Shown piece by piece: positions 23,463 to 30,861 of a stretch of DNA of 50,554 bases. The DNA comes from JAIQET01 sp035542575 (lineage in GTDB: Bacteria; Acidobacteriota; Terriglobia; Terriglobales; Acidobacteriaceae): the NCBI GenBank assembly GCA_035542575.1, contig DATKLE010000041.1, forward strand, positions 1 through 50,554. The letters are read 5' to 3'. Under the pieces are notes generated by a model. The model saw nothing but the letters and a program-made list of their open reading frames with translations. It was not told where the DNA came from and made no database searches. Position 1 is the first letter of the stretch, and every line of letters starts with the position of its first letter. Position numbers and translations under genes: made by a program.

Positions 23463-24165
23463 CCGCTGTCCGCCGTTCACACTCATCACCGTTACGGCAA
23501 ATAATCCAAAAGCAATGCCGCTTCCGTGCGTGGTGAGCCTGCTTCCACTTGGTTGAAACCATCGGCCCGTTCCTGATCTTGATGATGAGATCGCACACCG
23601 TAAAACCTGCTTCTTCGGCCATCCGCATGAAGTCACAGTGTGGCCACTTCGATTTGTGGTTATTCACCATGTCCGTGATCTTCGCAAGCAACAGGCCATC
23701 CGGTTTTAGCACTCGTTTGGCCTGTTGCAAGAACGGCGGATACAGATAACTCAGGTTCCAATCGTGCTCCTTGCCACACTCCACCGTCGCCCCGAAATCC
23801 ACGTCGAATCGCTTCCTGCTTTTGTCGCGGCCTTGTGGCCCAACGTGCGGGGGGTCGTACACGACTACACCGAATTGCGCGGACTCCACGCCTGTCATGG
23901 TGCGATTGTCGCCAACGATGTCTGGCTTATACCGGGGGTCTATATCCATCGAAACAACGCGCCGTGTAGACCCTTTCCAGAATCGCCCTGCGTTATACGT
24001 TGCGTCCAAGATCGGTTCGGGCGGAACGGTTGAGTAGAACTCGAATATTGCCTCCAGGAGTGCGCCGTCGCTTCCTTCCCAAATACTGCTCAGGGGCGCG
24101 TATGCCGAAGTGCCATTGCTCTTTATTTTCACGGGGACCTGTACTTCATTACGCTGTGCGTTCAT
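23344..24165 (-). CDS. DNA methyltransferase (amino-type, DPPH motif), partner of the GIY-YIG nuclease
   Basis: 273 residues from ATG 24165. The SAM-binding strand-loop is ILDATYNAGRFWKG (residues 52-65, a variant of the FxGxG motif), followed by an acidic strand VVSMDIDP and the catalytic motif IV VVVYDPPHVGP (DPPH at 104-107), which marks an N6-adenine or N4-cytosine amino-methyltransferase rather than a C5 enzyme. PFLQQAKRVLKPDGLLLAKI is the typical strand after motif IV. Order I then IV places target recognition at the C-terminal side. The last 40 residues overlap the nuclease gene on the other strand. It presumably protects the host from the nuclease; target sequence cannot be read from the protein. 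Confidence 0.82.
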   Translation of the reverse strand: MNAQRNEVQVPVKIKSNGTSAYAPLSSIWEGSDGALLEAIFEFYSTVPPEPILDATYNAGRFWKGSTRRVVSMDIDPRYKPDIVGDNRTMTGVESAQFGVVVYDPPHVGPQGRDKSRKRFDVDFGATVECGKEHDWNLSYLYPPFLQQAKRVLKPDGLLLAKITDMVNNHKSKWPHCDFMRMAEEAGFTVCDLIIKIRNGPMVSTKWKQAHHARKRHCFWIICRNGDECERRTAVTSPEKTHSTGLFDASQDDQCPEPCYQTRSRSIPVDNGS

Positions 24166-24240
24166 GGGATGCAACTGTGAATTGCTAGCAAAAAAGATTC
24201 CTGTTTCGGATTTTGCTGCGATCTAACAGCCTGTCATAGA

Positions 24241-24257
24241 CTTGCCGATGCGGCAAG
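24241..24257. other. perfect 17-bp inverted repeat between the methyltransferase and the phospholipid synthase genes
   Basis: CTTGCCG-ATG-CGGCAAG, 7-bp perfect arms around a 3-base centre, 76 bases upstream of the methyltransferase start. It could be an operator or a remnant of a mobile boundary; no T-run follows, so it is not a terminator. A second, 10-bp palindrome TTGCTAGCAA lies at 24182-24191. Confidence 0.4.
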
Positions 24258-24383
24258 CATGGTTCAGTGATCCGCATGTCTGCAGTTTCGCAAAGAACCT
24301 GGAGTGGTTTCAAGATTACGTAGGACGGAACGCTAATTCTAATCAGCCCCCCGGTAGCGGACCTTGCCCGGGATGACGGGGGG

Positions 24384-25022
24384 TTAGGCGGCTTGGCCGG
24401 GAGTGGCCGGCACTGCTTCTATTCCGCTGGTTCTCGTCCAGGTATACCGGATGCGGTGGATGACCGTGATGGTGGAAAGCACGGCAATCAGCCAGAGGAC
24501 TGGGGCCATGCGGTTGAACAGGGCTCCGATGATGATCAGCACCAGGCGCTCGGGGCGCTCCATGAAACCCACTCGGCAGGAACCAATCAGCGACTCGGCG
24601 CGCGCCCGGCTGTAACTCACCATGATGGCGCTGACCATGACAAAGGCGCTGAGCACGACGTAGAGAAAGCGGTCGCCGCGGGCGTAAAACACCAGCAGAC
24701 CGAAGAACTGGGAGGCGTCGCTGTAGCGGTCAATCACCGAATCGAAGAATGCCCCGAAGCGGGTGACGCGGTTGGTGGCCCGTGCCACTTGGCCGTCCAC
24801 CAGGTCAAAAAAGCCGGAGGCGATGATGACCAGGCCGGCGTAACGAAACAGCCGCGCCTGGTTTTCGGCATTGGCGTAGCCGAACAGGATCGCGGCGATG
24901 GTGTTGACCACCAGCCCCATGAAAGTCAGGACGTTGGGATTGATGCGGGCCAGGGCCAGCCAGCGGACGATAGCATCGAGCACGACGCCGCAGCCGCGTC
25001 CGAAGGCGCTGGTCCAGGTCAT
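24384..25022 (-). CDS. CDP-alcohol phosphatidyltransferase family protein
   Basis: 212-residue integral membrane enzyme. The family signature D-G-x2-A-R-x8-G-x3-D-x3-D is complete: DGQVARATNRVTRFGAFFDS (Asp76 onward) with the last Asp98 in VIDR. About six hydrophobic helices are visible. These enzymes transfer a phosphatidyl group from CDP-diacylglycerol to glycerol-3-phosphate, inositol phosphate or another alcohol at the inner membrane. The motif alone does not fix the acceptor; the length fits PgsA or phosphatidylinositol-phosphate synthase-like enzymes. Its start overlaps the stop of greA as ATGA, so the two are translationally coupled. Confidence 0.92.
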   Translation of the reverse strand: MTWTSAFGRGCGVVLDAIVRWLALARINPNVLTFMGLVVNTIAAILFGYANAENQARLFRYAGLVIIASGFFDLVDGQVARATNRVTRFGAFFDSVIDRYSDASQFFGLLVFYARGDRFLYVVLSAFVMVSAIMVSYSRARAESLIGSCRVGFMERPERLVLIIIGALFNRMAPVLWLIAVLSTITVIHRIRYTWTRTSGIEAVPATPGQAA

Positions 25023-25498
25023 ACAGCTTCGGCCTCGTCGTGGATGGTGGTCAGGCTGAGGACCTCAAGTTCGCGCTTGCCGGTGGGGGTGACGACCATA
25101 GCGGTGTCTCCGACCTTCTTGTTGAGCAGGGCGCGGCCGATGGGCGAGGTGGTGGAAATCTTGCCGGCGGCGACGTCGGATTCCTCGCTGGTGACCAGCT
25201 TGTACTCGATCTCCTCGCCCTTGTCGTTGTCATAGACCTTGACAGTCGAGCCGAGACCGACCTTGTCCTTGGGGATGTTGTTCATGTTAATGAGGGAGAG
25301 GTCGGCGAGGCGGCGTCCGAGCTGGCGCAGGCGGGCCTTGACGAACTCCTGCCGCTGCTTGGCCATGTGGTATTCGGCATTTTCACTGAGGTCGCCGAGG
25401 GCAATGGCGCGCTTGAGTTCCTTGGGAAGCTCGTGACTTAGCTCGTGTTCGAGGGCGGCGATCTCTTCCTGGAGCTTCTTTTTGATGTGCTCGGGCAT
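25019..25498 (-). CDS. greA: transcription elongation factor GreA
   Basis: 159 residues from ATG 25498, the standard GreA length; the frame extends upstream through unrelated sequence. The N-terminal coiled coil (KKKLQEEIAALEHELSHELP) contains the tip motif GDLSENAEYH with the acidic residues that reach into RNA polymerase to stimulate transcript cleavage. The C-terminal FKBP-like domain ends with SPIGRALLNKKVGDTAMVVT, typical of the family. GreA rescues backtracked polymerase. It overlaps the phospholipid synthase gene downstream. A -10 box lies only 12 bases before the ATG, so the leader is very short. Confidence 0.96.
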   Translation of the reverse strand: MPEHIKKKLQEEIAALEHELSHELPKELKRAIALGDLSENAEYHMAKQRQEFVKARLRQLGRRLADLSLINMNNIPKDKVGLGSTVKVYDNDKGEEIEYKLVTSEESDVAAGKISTTSPIGRALLNKKVGDTAMVVTPTGKRELEVLSLTTIHDEAEAV

Positions 25499-25510
25499 GT
25501 TCTGGAGGGG

Positions 25511-25516
25511 ATTATA
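25511..25516 (-). promoter_or_regulatory. -10 box of greA, very short leader
   Basis: TATAAT on the minus strand ends 12 bases before the ATG, placing the transcript start about 5 bases upstream of the codon. No convincing -35; a heptad array lies 25-60 bases further upstream. Confidence 0.45.
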
Positions 25517-25541
25517 AACCGGACGGCGGGCGTCGAGACCC

Positions 25542-25576
25542 CGGACTTCAGACCCTGGACCTCGGACCTCGAGTTT
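25542..25576. repeat. 7-bp tandem array, word CRGACYT
   Basis: CGGACTT, CAGACCC, TGGACCT, CGGACCT, CGAGTTT in strict 7-bp register, upstream of the greA -10 box in the greA-carD divergent region. Confidence 0.6.
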
Positions 25577-25643
25577 CGCCCCTCGGCGAAGTCCAGCAGA
25601 GCGCGGTACTATCCCTAGGACACTGGCCAAAGAGCCGCTGGGA

Positions 25644-25672
25644 TTGCCTTTAGGACCGTTTTGGGATAAAAT
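25644..25672 (+). promoter_or_regulatory. carD promoter
   Basis: -35 TTGCCT (25644-25649), 17-base spacer, -10 TAAAAT (25667-25672); the start codon chosen for carD lies 47 bases further. Confidence 0.5.
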
Positions 25673-25719
25673 TGCCGGGTGTTGTTCCTCGGTTCCCCTG
25701 CGCTCGTGGGTATCCTCTG

Positions 25720-26253
25720 ATGATCAGCGATGGCAATTTCCACATAGGCGACAAGGTCGTGTACCCGAACCATGGTGTTGGAATCATTGAACAAATCAGC
25801 AGTCGCACCATGGGTGAGACGGTGGAGAAGTTCTACCTGCTCAAGATCAAGTCCAGCAGCCTGAAGGTGATGGTGCCTTTCCACAACGTGGCTACGGTCG
25901 GGCTGCGGCGGGTGGTAAAGAACGGCGAGATCCAGAAAGTGGTTGATTTTCTTGCAGATGGCCTGTGTGACAATAACGCCGACTGGAAATACCGCTTCAA
26001 GGAAAACTCCGAACGCATGCGCACCGGCTCCCTGCTGGAGGTGGCTGCCGTACTCAAGGGCCTGCTCCTGCTAAACCAGTCCAAACCCCTCTCCTTCCGC
26101 GAAAAGAAGATGCTCGAACGGGCCCGCTACCTGCTCGTAAGTGAACTGGCCATGGCCAAGAACTGCGAAGAGGTGCAGATCGAGGATCTGCTCTCCAAGG
26201 CCCTGGCCAAGAGCAAGCTGCGGTTCCCGGAAGCCTCGGAATTCGAAGCCTAG
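25720..26253 (+). CDS. carD: CarD-family RNA polymerase-binding regulator
   Basis: 177 residues from ATG 25720 (the frame is open 16 codons further up). The N-terminal Tudor-like RNAP-interaction domain is FHIGDKVVYPNHGVGIIEQI and FYLLKIKSSSLKVMVPFHNV; the C-terminal helical domain (WKYRFKENSERMRTGSLLEV, LSFREKKMLERARYLLVSEL) binds upstream promoter DNA. CarD proteins contact the RNA polymerase beta subunit and stabilise open complexes, mostly at rRNA and housekeeping promoters. It is divergent from greA, another polymerase-binding factor. Confidence 0.93.
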   Translation: MISDGNFHIGDKVVYPNHGVGIIEQISSRTMGETVEKFYLLKIKSSSLKVMVPFHNVATVGLRRVVKNGEIQKVVDFLADGLCDNNADWKYRFKENSERMRTGSLLEVAAVLKGLLLLNQSKPLSFREKKMLERARYLLVSELAMAKNCEEVQIEDLLSKALAKSKLRFPEASEFEA

Positions 26254-26265
26254 AAGCGGGTCCCT

Positions 26266-26300
26266 CTCGGTACTCGGTACTCGCCACTCGCCACTCGGTA
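26266..26300. repeat. 7-bp tandem array, word CTCGGTA/CTCGCCA
   Basis: Five perfect consecutive heptamers CTCGGTA, CTCGGTA, CTCGCCA, CTCGCCA, CTCGGTA directly between the convergent carD and permease genes; the array ends one base before the permease stop. This is the cleanest array in the window. Confidence 0.75.
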
Positions 26301-26301
26301 C

Positions 26302-27378
26302 TTACTCCCCCATCCACGCCCCGTACCGCCTCAACGAATCCACATGGTCGAAGACAATCTTCATGGCGGCCGTAATCGGGATGGCCAGAACCAGCCCAAT
26401 CGCCCCCCAGAGCCAGGCCCAGAGCAGGATCGACATGGTCACCGCCAGGGGATTCAACTGCAGGCGGTTGCCCAGAAACTTCGGATAGAGCACGTTGATG
26501 GCGATCACGTGTAGCCCTATCACCGTCAGCACGATGTAGAGAAACTCCTGAGAGGAGTTATGCCCGATGCCCACAAAAATAGGTGGCATCATGGCCAGAA
26601 GCACCCCCATGTACGGAACCAGGCTTAGGAATCCGCTGATGAATCCCACGAAGTAGAAGAAGGGCACATGCAGCGCCCAGAAGACCAACGTGCTGACCGT
26701 CCCGATGAACAGACCGATCAGCAGGTTTCCCACCATGAAGCTGCGAATCATGGCCGAGATCAGGCCCAGCGTGACATAAGCCGTGTGGCGGTGCTGCAGG
26801 GGAAATAACATCACCGTCGCCGAGCGCACGTGCTGCAGCCAGGTGAGCATGAAGTACACCAGAAACGGCACGAACGACGCCGCCAGGATCGCCTGGCTGA
26901 CCGACCCGAAACCCCGGGTCAGGATTTCCGTCCAGTTGGTGCTGGTGCGAACATGAACGACGTCCTTCTCCTGTTCCGCGTTCAGCGCTTCCAAGGACTC
27001 CGCCTGCTTGCGGAAGCTCATCATTTCTTCGCGAATCTTGCTGGCGTATTTGGGCAGATCCTGCAGCAGCGCCGAGGCCTGGTTATAGGAATAGTAGATG
27101 ACACCCATCACCACCAAGAGCAGCACCAAGACCGCGATCGCCGAGGCAATGCTGCGCGGCAATCGGGCCCGCATCAGCAGATCGACCGCCGGCGCCAGGA
27201 TGAACGCCAGCAGCACCGAGACCAGCACGACCGACAACACCAGTTCACCCCAATAACAGAGGCCCAGAATGACGGCGATCCCGATCACGTTCAGCGCCCA
27301 GTGACGCCCGCGAACCTCGGGGCGGGAGACCGCCACTGCGGGCTGCGGAACCGGCACGGGTGCTTGCTCAGTCGCCAT
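26302..27378 (-). CDS. AI-2E family (PerM/YdiK-like) membrane permease
   Basis: 358 residues from ATG 27378, with about eight membrane helices. Family features: an N-terminal pair of helices (GIAVILGLCYWGELVLSVVL), a soluble coiled region (residues about 100-165, LPKYASKIREEMMSFRKQAE), and the C-terminal helix bundle with FISGFLSLVPYMGVLLAMMP and PKFLGNRLQLNPLAVTMSIL, the block conserved throughout AI-2E transporters. Members export AI-2, or act as Na+/H+ antiporters or peptidoglycan-related permeases; the substrate here is unknown. It is divergent from ruvX. Its 76-codon upstream extension in the same frame is antisense to ruvX and was rejected. Confidence 0.9.
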   Translation of the reverse strand: MATEQAPVPVPQPAVAVSRPEVRGRHWALNVIGIAVILGLCYWGELVLSVVLVSVLLAFILAPAVDLLMRARLPRSIASAIAVLVLLLVVMGVIYYSYNQASALLQDLPKYASKIREEMMSFRKQAESLEALNAEQEKDVVHVRTSTNWTEILTRGFGSVSQAILAASFVPFLVYFMLTWLQHVRSATVMLFPLQHRHTAYVTLGLISAMIRSFMVGNLLIGLFIGTVSTLVFWALHVPFFYFVGFISGFLSLVPYMGVLLAMMPPIFVGIGHNSSQEFLYIVLTVIGLHVIAINVLYPKFLGNRLQLNPLAVTMSILLWAWLWGAIGLVLAIPITAAMKIVFDHVDSLRRYGAWMGE

Positions 27379-27418
27379 GGCGTTATCGTAGTCTAATTCG
27401 CTGTCCGCGCGTCCGACA

Positions 27419-27424
27419 TATAAT
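27419..27424 (+). promoter_or_regulatory. -10 box of ruvX, predicted leaderless transcript
   Basis: TATAAT ends six bases before the GTG start of ruvX, so the transcript would begin at or next to the start codon. No ribosome site is present, in agreement with leaderless translation. Confidence 0.45.
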
Positions 27425-27430
27425 CCTCCC

Positions 27431-27883
27431 GTGCCTTCCGATTCAACCGATGCCGAAGGGCAACGCCCGCGAGTCCTCGGCCTGGATGTTGGTTCCAGAA
27501 CCATCGGCATGGCAGTTTCCGACCCGCTCGGTGTCACCGCCCAGGGCCTGGAAACCCTGCGCCGCCAGAACAAGCGGGGGGATTTCGAGTCGCTGGAAAA
27601 GGTCATCAGCCAATACCACGTCGCAGAGATTGTGGTCGGCTACCCCCTGCGCATGAGCGGGGCCGAAGGCGCGCAAGCGGAGAAGATGCGGGCTTTTGCC
27701 GAAGAGCTGCGCCGGCGTTTTCGGCTGCCGGTGCATCTCTGGGACGAGCGCCTGACCTCCGCTCAAGCCAACCGTCTGCTGCGCGAGACCGAGCTTTCCA
27801 TCAAGCGCCGGGGCGAAGTTGTAGACCGCCTGGCCGCGGTGTTGATCCTGCAGAGCTGGATGGAGAGCCAGGCAATGAGGTAG
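27431..27883 (+). CDS. ruvX: Holliday-junction resolvase-like protein RuvX (YqgF)
   Basis: 150 residues, GTG start. The RNase-H-like fold begins RVLGLDVGSRTIGMAVSDPL with the first catalytic Asp; EIVVGYPLRMSG carries the next strand and the DERLTSAQANRLL segment with its acidic residue follows, then RRGEVVDRLAAVLILQSW with the last conserved Asp. YqgF/RuvX processes 16S rRNA 5' ends and is also linked to Holliday-junction resolution. It sits 52 bases from the divergent permease start. Confidence 0.94.
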   Translation: MPSDSTDAEGQRPRVLGLDVGSRTIGMAVSDPLGVTAQGLETLRRQNKRGDFESLEKVISQYHVAEIVVGYPLRMSGAEGAQAEKMRAFAEELRRRFRLPVHLWDERLTSAQANRLLRETELSIKRRGEVVDRLAAVLILQSWMESQAMR

Positions 27884-28131
27884 TCCGCGGCCGAGCCGCT
27901 AAAGGCCCACACATCTTCTTTGGAGTCGCCCGTCCCCACATCCCGCAGCCGGTGTCCACAGCCTTTACCCAACTTGACAGACTCTTTACGCATCTTCACA
28001 GAGGCAAGTGGTTAGATATTGGTGCTCCATCCAGCGAAAGCCAGATCCATCAGGACCGGCGCCGCCAGATCGCCGTGCGCAGGGCAAAACTAAGGAAGTG
28101 TCGTCTCCGCTCAGAAGGGAAGGATAGGGGA

Positions 28132-28812
28132 ATGGTGAGCCGATTTGTTCAGTGCATTGCAGGATGCTTGATTCTGACCACGATGTTCGTCGCTGTCGGC
28201 TGCTCAAGCGGCGGCCGCACCCAACTCCGGGTGCTGCAAGCCTCGCCCGACGAAACCGCCATAAACGTGCTGATCGATGGCAAGACACTAGTCGGCGATG
28301 TGGGTTATGCGACTCCGACCAATTATGCATCGGTAAGCGACGGGTCACGCCACCTTCAGGTCGAGCCCGTGGGCTCCACAACCCCGGTCATCGACGAGAC
28401 GGTTACGTTCAACCGTGGCACCAATTCCACCTTGATTACCGCCAACGCCGCGGTCAGCATCACGCCCATCCTGCTGACGGACAATACCACCGCACCCTCT
28501 TCGGGCGACGTCCAGCTGCGCTTTGTAAACGCCGGCTTGGCGGCGGGGGATGTGGACATCTATGTGGTTCAGCCGGGCATCGTCCCCGGCGGGGTTCCCC
28601 CCACCATCGGCAGCCTGACGTTCGAGTCCGCATCCGGCTATCAGTCGTTGACGGCTGGAACCTATGACATCTTCGTCACCATTGCGGGCACGACCTTCGC
28701 CTACATCGACGCCGGCCCGCTCACTTTCAGCGCCGGAGAAAACCGAACCTTTGTGGTGGTGAGCGACCAACTGGGGGGATACAGCTTGGTTACCCTTTCC
28801 GACCTCAACTGA
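28132..28812 (+). CDS. DUF4397 lipoprotein
   Basis: 226 residues from ATG 28132, with an AGGATAGGGGA ribosome region; the frame is open 60 codons upstream without one. Signal peptide with lipobox FVAVGC (Cys24). Two tandem DUF4397 units follow (TQLRVLQASPDETAINVLID then VQLRFVNAGLAAGDVDIYVV), each a beta-sandwich with the conserved V(R/N)A(S/G) opening. The family is widespread in Acidobacteriota and Bacteroidota outer or surface lipoproteins, function unknown. The 248 bases upstream carry a TTGACA at 27974 but no matching -10 at the right distance. Confidence 0.85.
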   Translation: MVSRFVQCIAGCLILTTMFVAVGCSSGGRTQLRVLQASPDETAINVLIDGKTLVGDVGYATPTNYASVSDGSRHLQVEPVGSTTPVIDETVTFNRGTNSTLITANAAVSITPILLTDNTTAPSSGDVQLRFVNAGLAAGDVDIYVVQPGIVPGGVPPTIGSLTFESASGYQSLTAGTYDIFVTIAGTTFAYIDAGPLTFSAGENRTFVVVSDQLGGYSLVTLSDLN

Positions 28813-28824
28813 GCGAGGGCGAAC

Positions 28825-28860
28825 AGAAGCCCCGGGAGCCTTCCGGCCCCCGGGGCGAGT
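28825..28860. terminator. bidirectional hairpin between convergent genes
   Basis: GCCCCGGG (28829-28836) pairs perfectly with CCCGGGGC (28849-28856); including the inner bases the arms are 12 long with one mismatch around a TTCC loop. It lies between the convergent DUF4397 and HybB-like genes. There is no T-run on either side, so its strength as a terminator is uncertain. Confidence 0.5.
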
Positions 28861-28876
28861 GGAAGATTCAGGAGGT

Positions 28877-30049
28877 CTAAGCTTTTGCTGCGGCGTTGGT
28901 GACCATCCACCGCGGCCGGGGCGCGTTCTTAGGCAGAATGTCCAAGTAGATCACGGCATAGCGGAACGCCAGCACCGCTGCGGTCAGCACCGCCAGCGTG
29001 GCCGCGAATTCCGTCCATTTGGGCACGTAATATACCCCTGCACTGGCCTGCAGCCCAGTGATGGATACGTTCAGCCGGTTAGCCATGAATCCCATCACAA
29101 CCAGGGAGCAGGTCCAGTACAGGGTTTGTGGATTGTTCCGCACCTTGTCACGACTCAGGAGCACGACGGGTGCGACAACGAACAACCCCATCTCGAGCCA
29201 GAAGGAAAGGGTTTCCTCCCGCCACATGAAGAGGTAGGGTGTGGCATTGTGGGTGACGAGGTCCACCGCGCGGAACAGGCCCCACAAGGCGAGCAAGGGC
29301 GCGATGACCTTGCTGACATCGCTCAAAATGCTCACATCCAGGCGCACGTTCAAGGAACGCACGCACAGGTACAAAGCCATGATGGTCACCGCCAATCCCG
29401 CCGGAATCGCTGACAGGTAGAACTCGGTGGTCAGATACGGGCTGTACCACAGGGGATACAACTTGCCTTTGGCAATCAAGTAGAGCCCGCCCAGGAATGA
29501 CTGGTGCATCGAGGAGAGCAGGGTGCCGGCCATCACCAGGCCAATCAGAATCTCGTGATGCCACTTCAGATAGAAGGTACGGAGGCGCACCAACGGGATC
29601 TTTTCCACCAGAGCCGGCGAGAACTCCAGTGCCAGCACGGTGCTGTACAGCATCACGCACCACGAGACTTCAAACAGGACTGAGCTGCGGTTCCACATCA
29701 CGATGGGATGCCAGATCCTCCACGGCAATCCCAGTTCGTACATCATGCCCGCGATGACCGTCGAGTAGCCGAGAAAGGAGATGAGCACAGAGGCCCGCAG
29801 CACCGGCCGGTAGCGCTCAAAGCCCAGCAGGTACACAGCCGCAGCGATAGCGAATCCGCCGGCGGAGAGTCCGACTCCGCACAACGTCCCCAATCCGACC
29901 CACAGCCCCCAGGGCTGGGGATCGGTGAGGTGCGTGGACTGGGCAAAGCCGAGCGCAAAGCGCGCGTAGGTGGCGTAAAGACCCGCCGCGAAAATCACGC
30001 CCACAATCACGCGCCACAGAGTGATTCTTGGAAACCGGGTCGTTGTCAT
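28877..30049 (-). CDS. hybB: HybB/NrfD-type membrane subunit
   Basis: 390 residues with about ten membrane helices, resembling the HybB/NrfD/PsrC family that carries quinone-linked electrons across the inner membrane without haem. Family-typical segments are LYATYARFALGFAQSTHLTD, PQPWGLWVGLGTLCGVGLSA, GGFAIAAAVYLLGFERYRPV, WHHEILIGLVMAGTLLSSMH and TTEFYLSAIPAGLA. Its start is three bases after the stop of the HybA-like gene. No catalytic [NiFe]-hydrogenase or molybdopterin subunit is in the window, so which enzyme it serves is unknown. A hairpin follows its stop. Confidence 0.9.
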   Translation of the reverse strand: MTTTRFPRITLWRVIVGVIFAAGLYATYARFALGFAQSTHLTDPQPWGLWVGLGTLCGVGLSAGGFAIAAAVYLLGFERYRPVLRASVLISFLGYSTVIAGMMYELGLPWRIWHPIVMWNRSSVLFEVSWCVMLYSTVLALEFSPALVEKIPLVRLRTFYLKWHHEILIGLVMAGTLLSSMHQSFLGGLYLIAKGKLYPLWYSPYLTTEFYLSAIPAGLAVTIMALYLCVRSLNVRLDVSILSDVSKVIAPLLALWGLFRAVDLVTHNATPYLFMWREETLSFWLEMGLFVVAPVVLLSRDKVRNNPQTLYWTCSLVVMGFMANRLNVSITGLQASAGVYYVPKWTEFAATLAVLTAAVLAFRYAVIYLDILPKNAPRPRWMVTNAAAKA

Positions 30050-30052
30050 GGC

Positions 30053-30829
30053 TCAACTCCTTTCCTTGTCGATCGGCCGCGCCGGCACGGCCGCCGATTT
30101 CTCCCGCGCCGCCGCCATTGCGACCTCCGCGCGGCGTTGTGTGATCCAGTACAAGCCCGAAAGCAGCGCCCCACCCACCAGGATCACCGTAGGCGTATCT
30201 CCCAGCGCGTTGGCGGTTAACGTGGGCAGTGGCTGTCCTGGCGCCGCTACAAACCCCAGCTTCTCGAACGGCACATCGGAGAGGAAAAACACGGATGTCC
30301 CTCCCGCCTCCTCGCTGCCGTAGATGTGCTTCACGTACTTGGAGTCTTTCAGGATCCGCCGTTCCGCTTCCTCTAGAATCTCGTCGCGGTTGCCCACAAT
30401 GGAAGCACCGGTCGGGCAGGCCTCAACGCAGGCGGGCTGCTGCCCCCTGGCCTGGCGCTCCGCGCACATGTCGCACTTCTTCACATAGGGCACCAGCTTC
30501 GACCACTCGTAGCGCGGCACGCTGAACGGGCAGGCCACCAGGCAGTAGCGGCAGCCGATGCACTTCGAGGCGTCGTAGGTAACCGGCCCGGCAGCCGTCT
30601 TCTTCAGCGCCCCCACCAGGCAGGCCGAAGCGCATGCCGGGTCCTGGCAGTGCATGCACATGCGGCGCACGAACTTGTCACCGCGCTCCTCGATCACCGT
30701 CAGCGCCGTGACCGAGAGCTTGGACTCCGCCTCCATCGGGAACCCGTGAATCTCCTTGCAGGCCTGCTCGCAACTGCGGCAGCCGATGCACTTCGTGATG
30801 TCCACCAGGATGGCTTTCGTGGTTTCCAT
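30053..30829 (-). CDS. hybA: HybA-like 4Fe-4S ferredoxin with C-terminal membrane anchor
   Basis: 258 residues. Four cysteine clusters are intact: CIGCRSCEQAC, CMHCQDPACASAC, CIGCRYCLVAC and CDMCAERQ followed by CVEAC, i.e. four [4Fe-4S] sites. A C-terminal helix (TVILVGGALLSGLYWI) anchors it. In HybA/DmsB/NrfC-type complexes this subunit passes electrons between the catalytic subunit and the NrfD-like membrane subunit. There is no Tat signal at the N-terminus, unlike E. coli HybA, so it may face the cytoplasm or be co-exported. It lies between the GcvH-like gene (32-base gap) and hybB. Confidence 0.9.
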   Translation of the reverse strand: METTKAILVDITKCIGCRSCEQACKEIHGFPMEAESKLSVTALTVIEERGDKFVRRMCMHCQDPACASACLVGALKKTAAGPVTYDASKCIGCRYCLVACPFSVPRYEWSKLVPYVKKCDMCAERQARGQQPACVEACPTGASIVGNRDEILEEAERRILKDSKYVKHIYGSEEAGGTSVFFLSDVPFEKLGFVAAPGQPLPTLTANALGDTPTVILVGGALLSGLYWITQRRAEVAMAAAREKSAAVPARPIDKERS

Positions 30830-30861
30830 GGTCTTCTCCTCTCCTCTGCCGCACTACCGGG

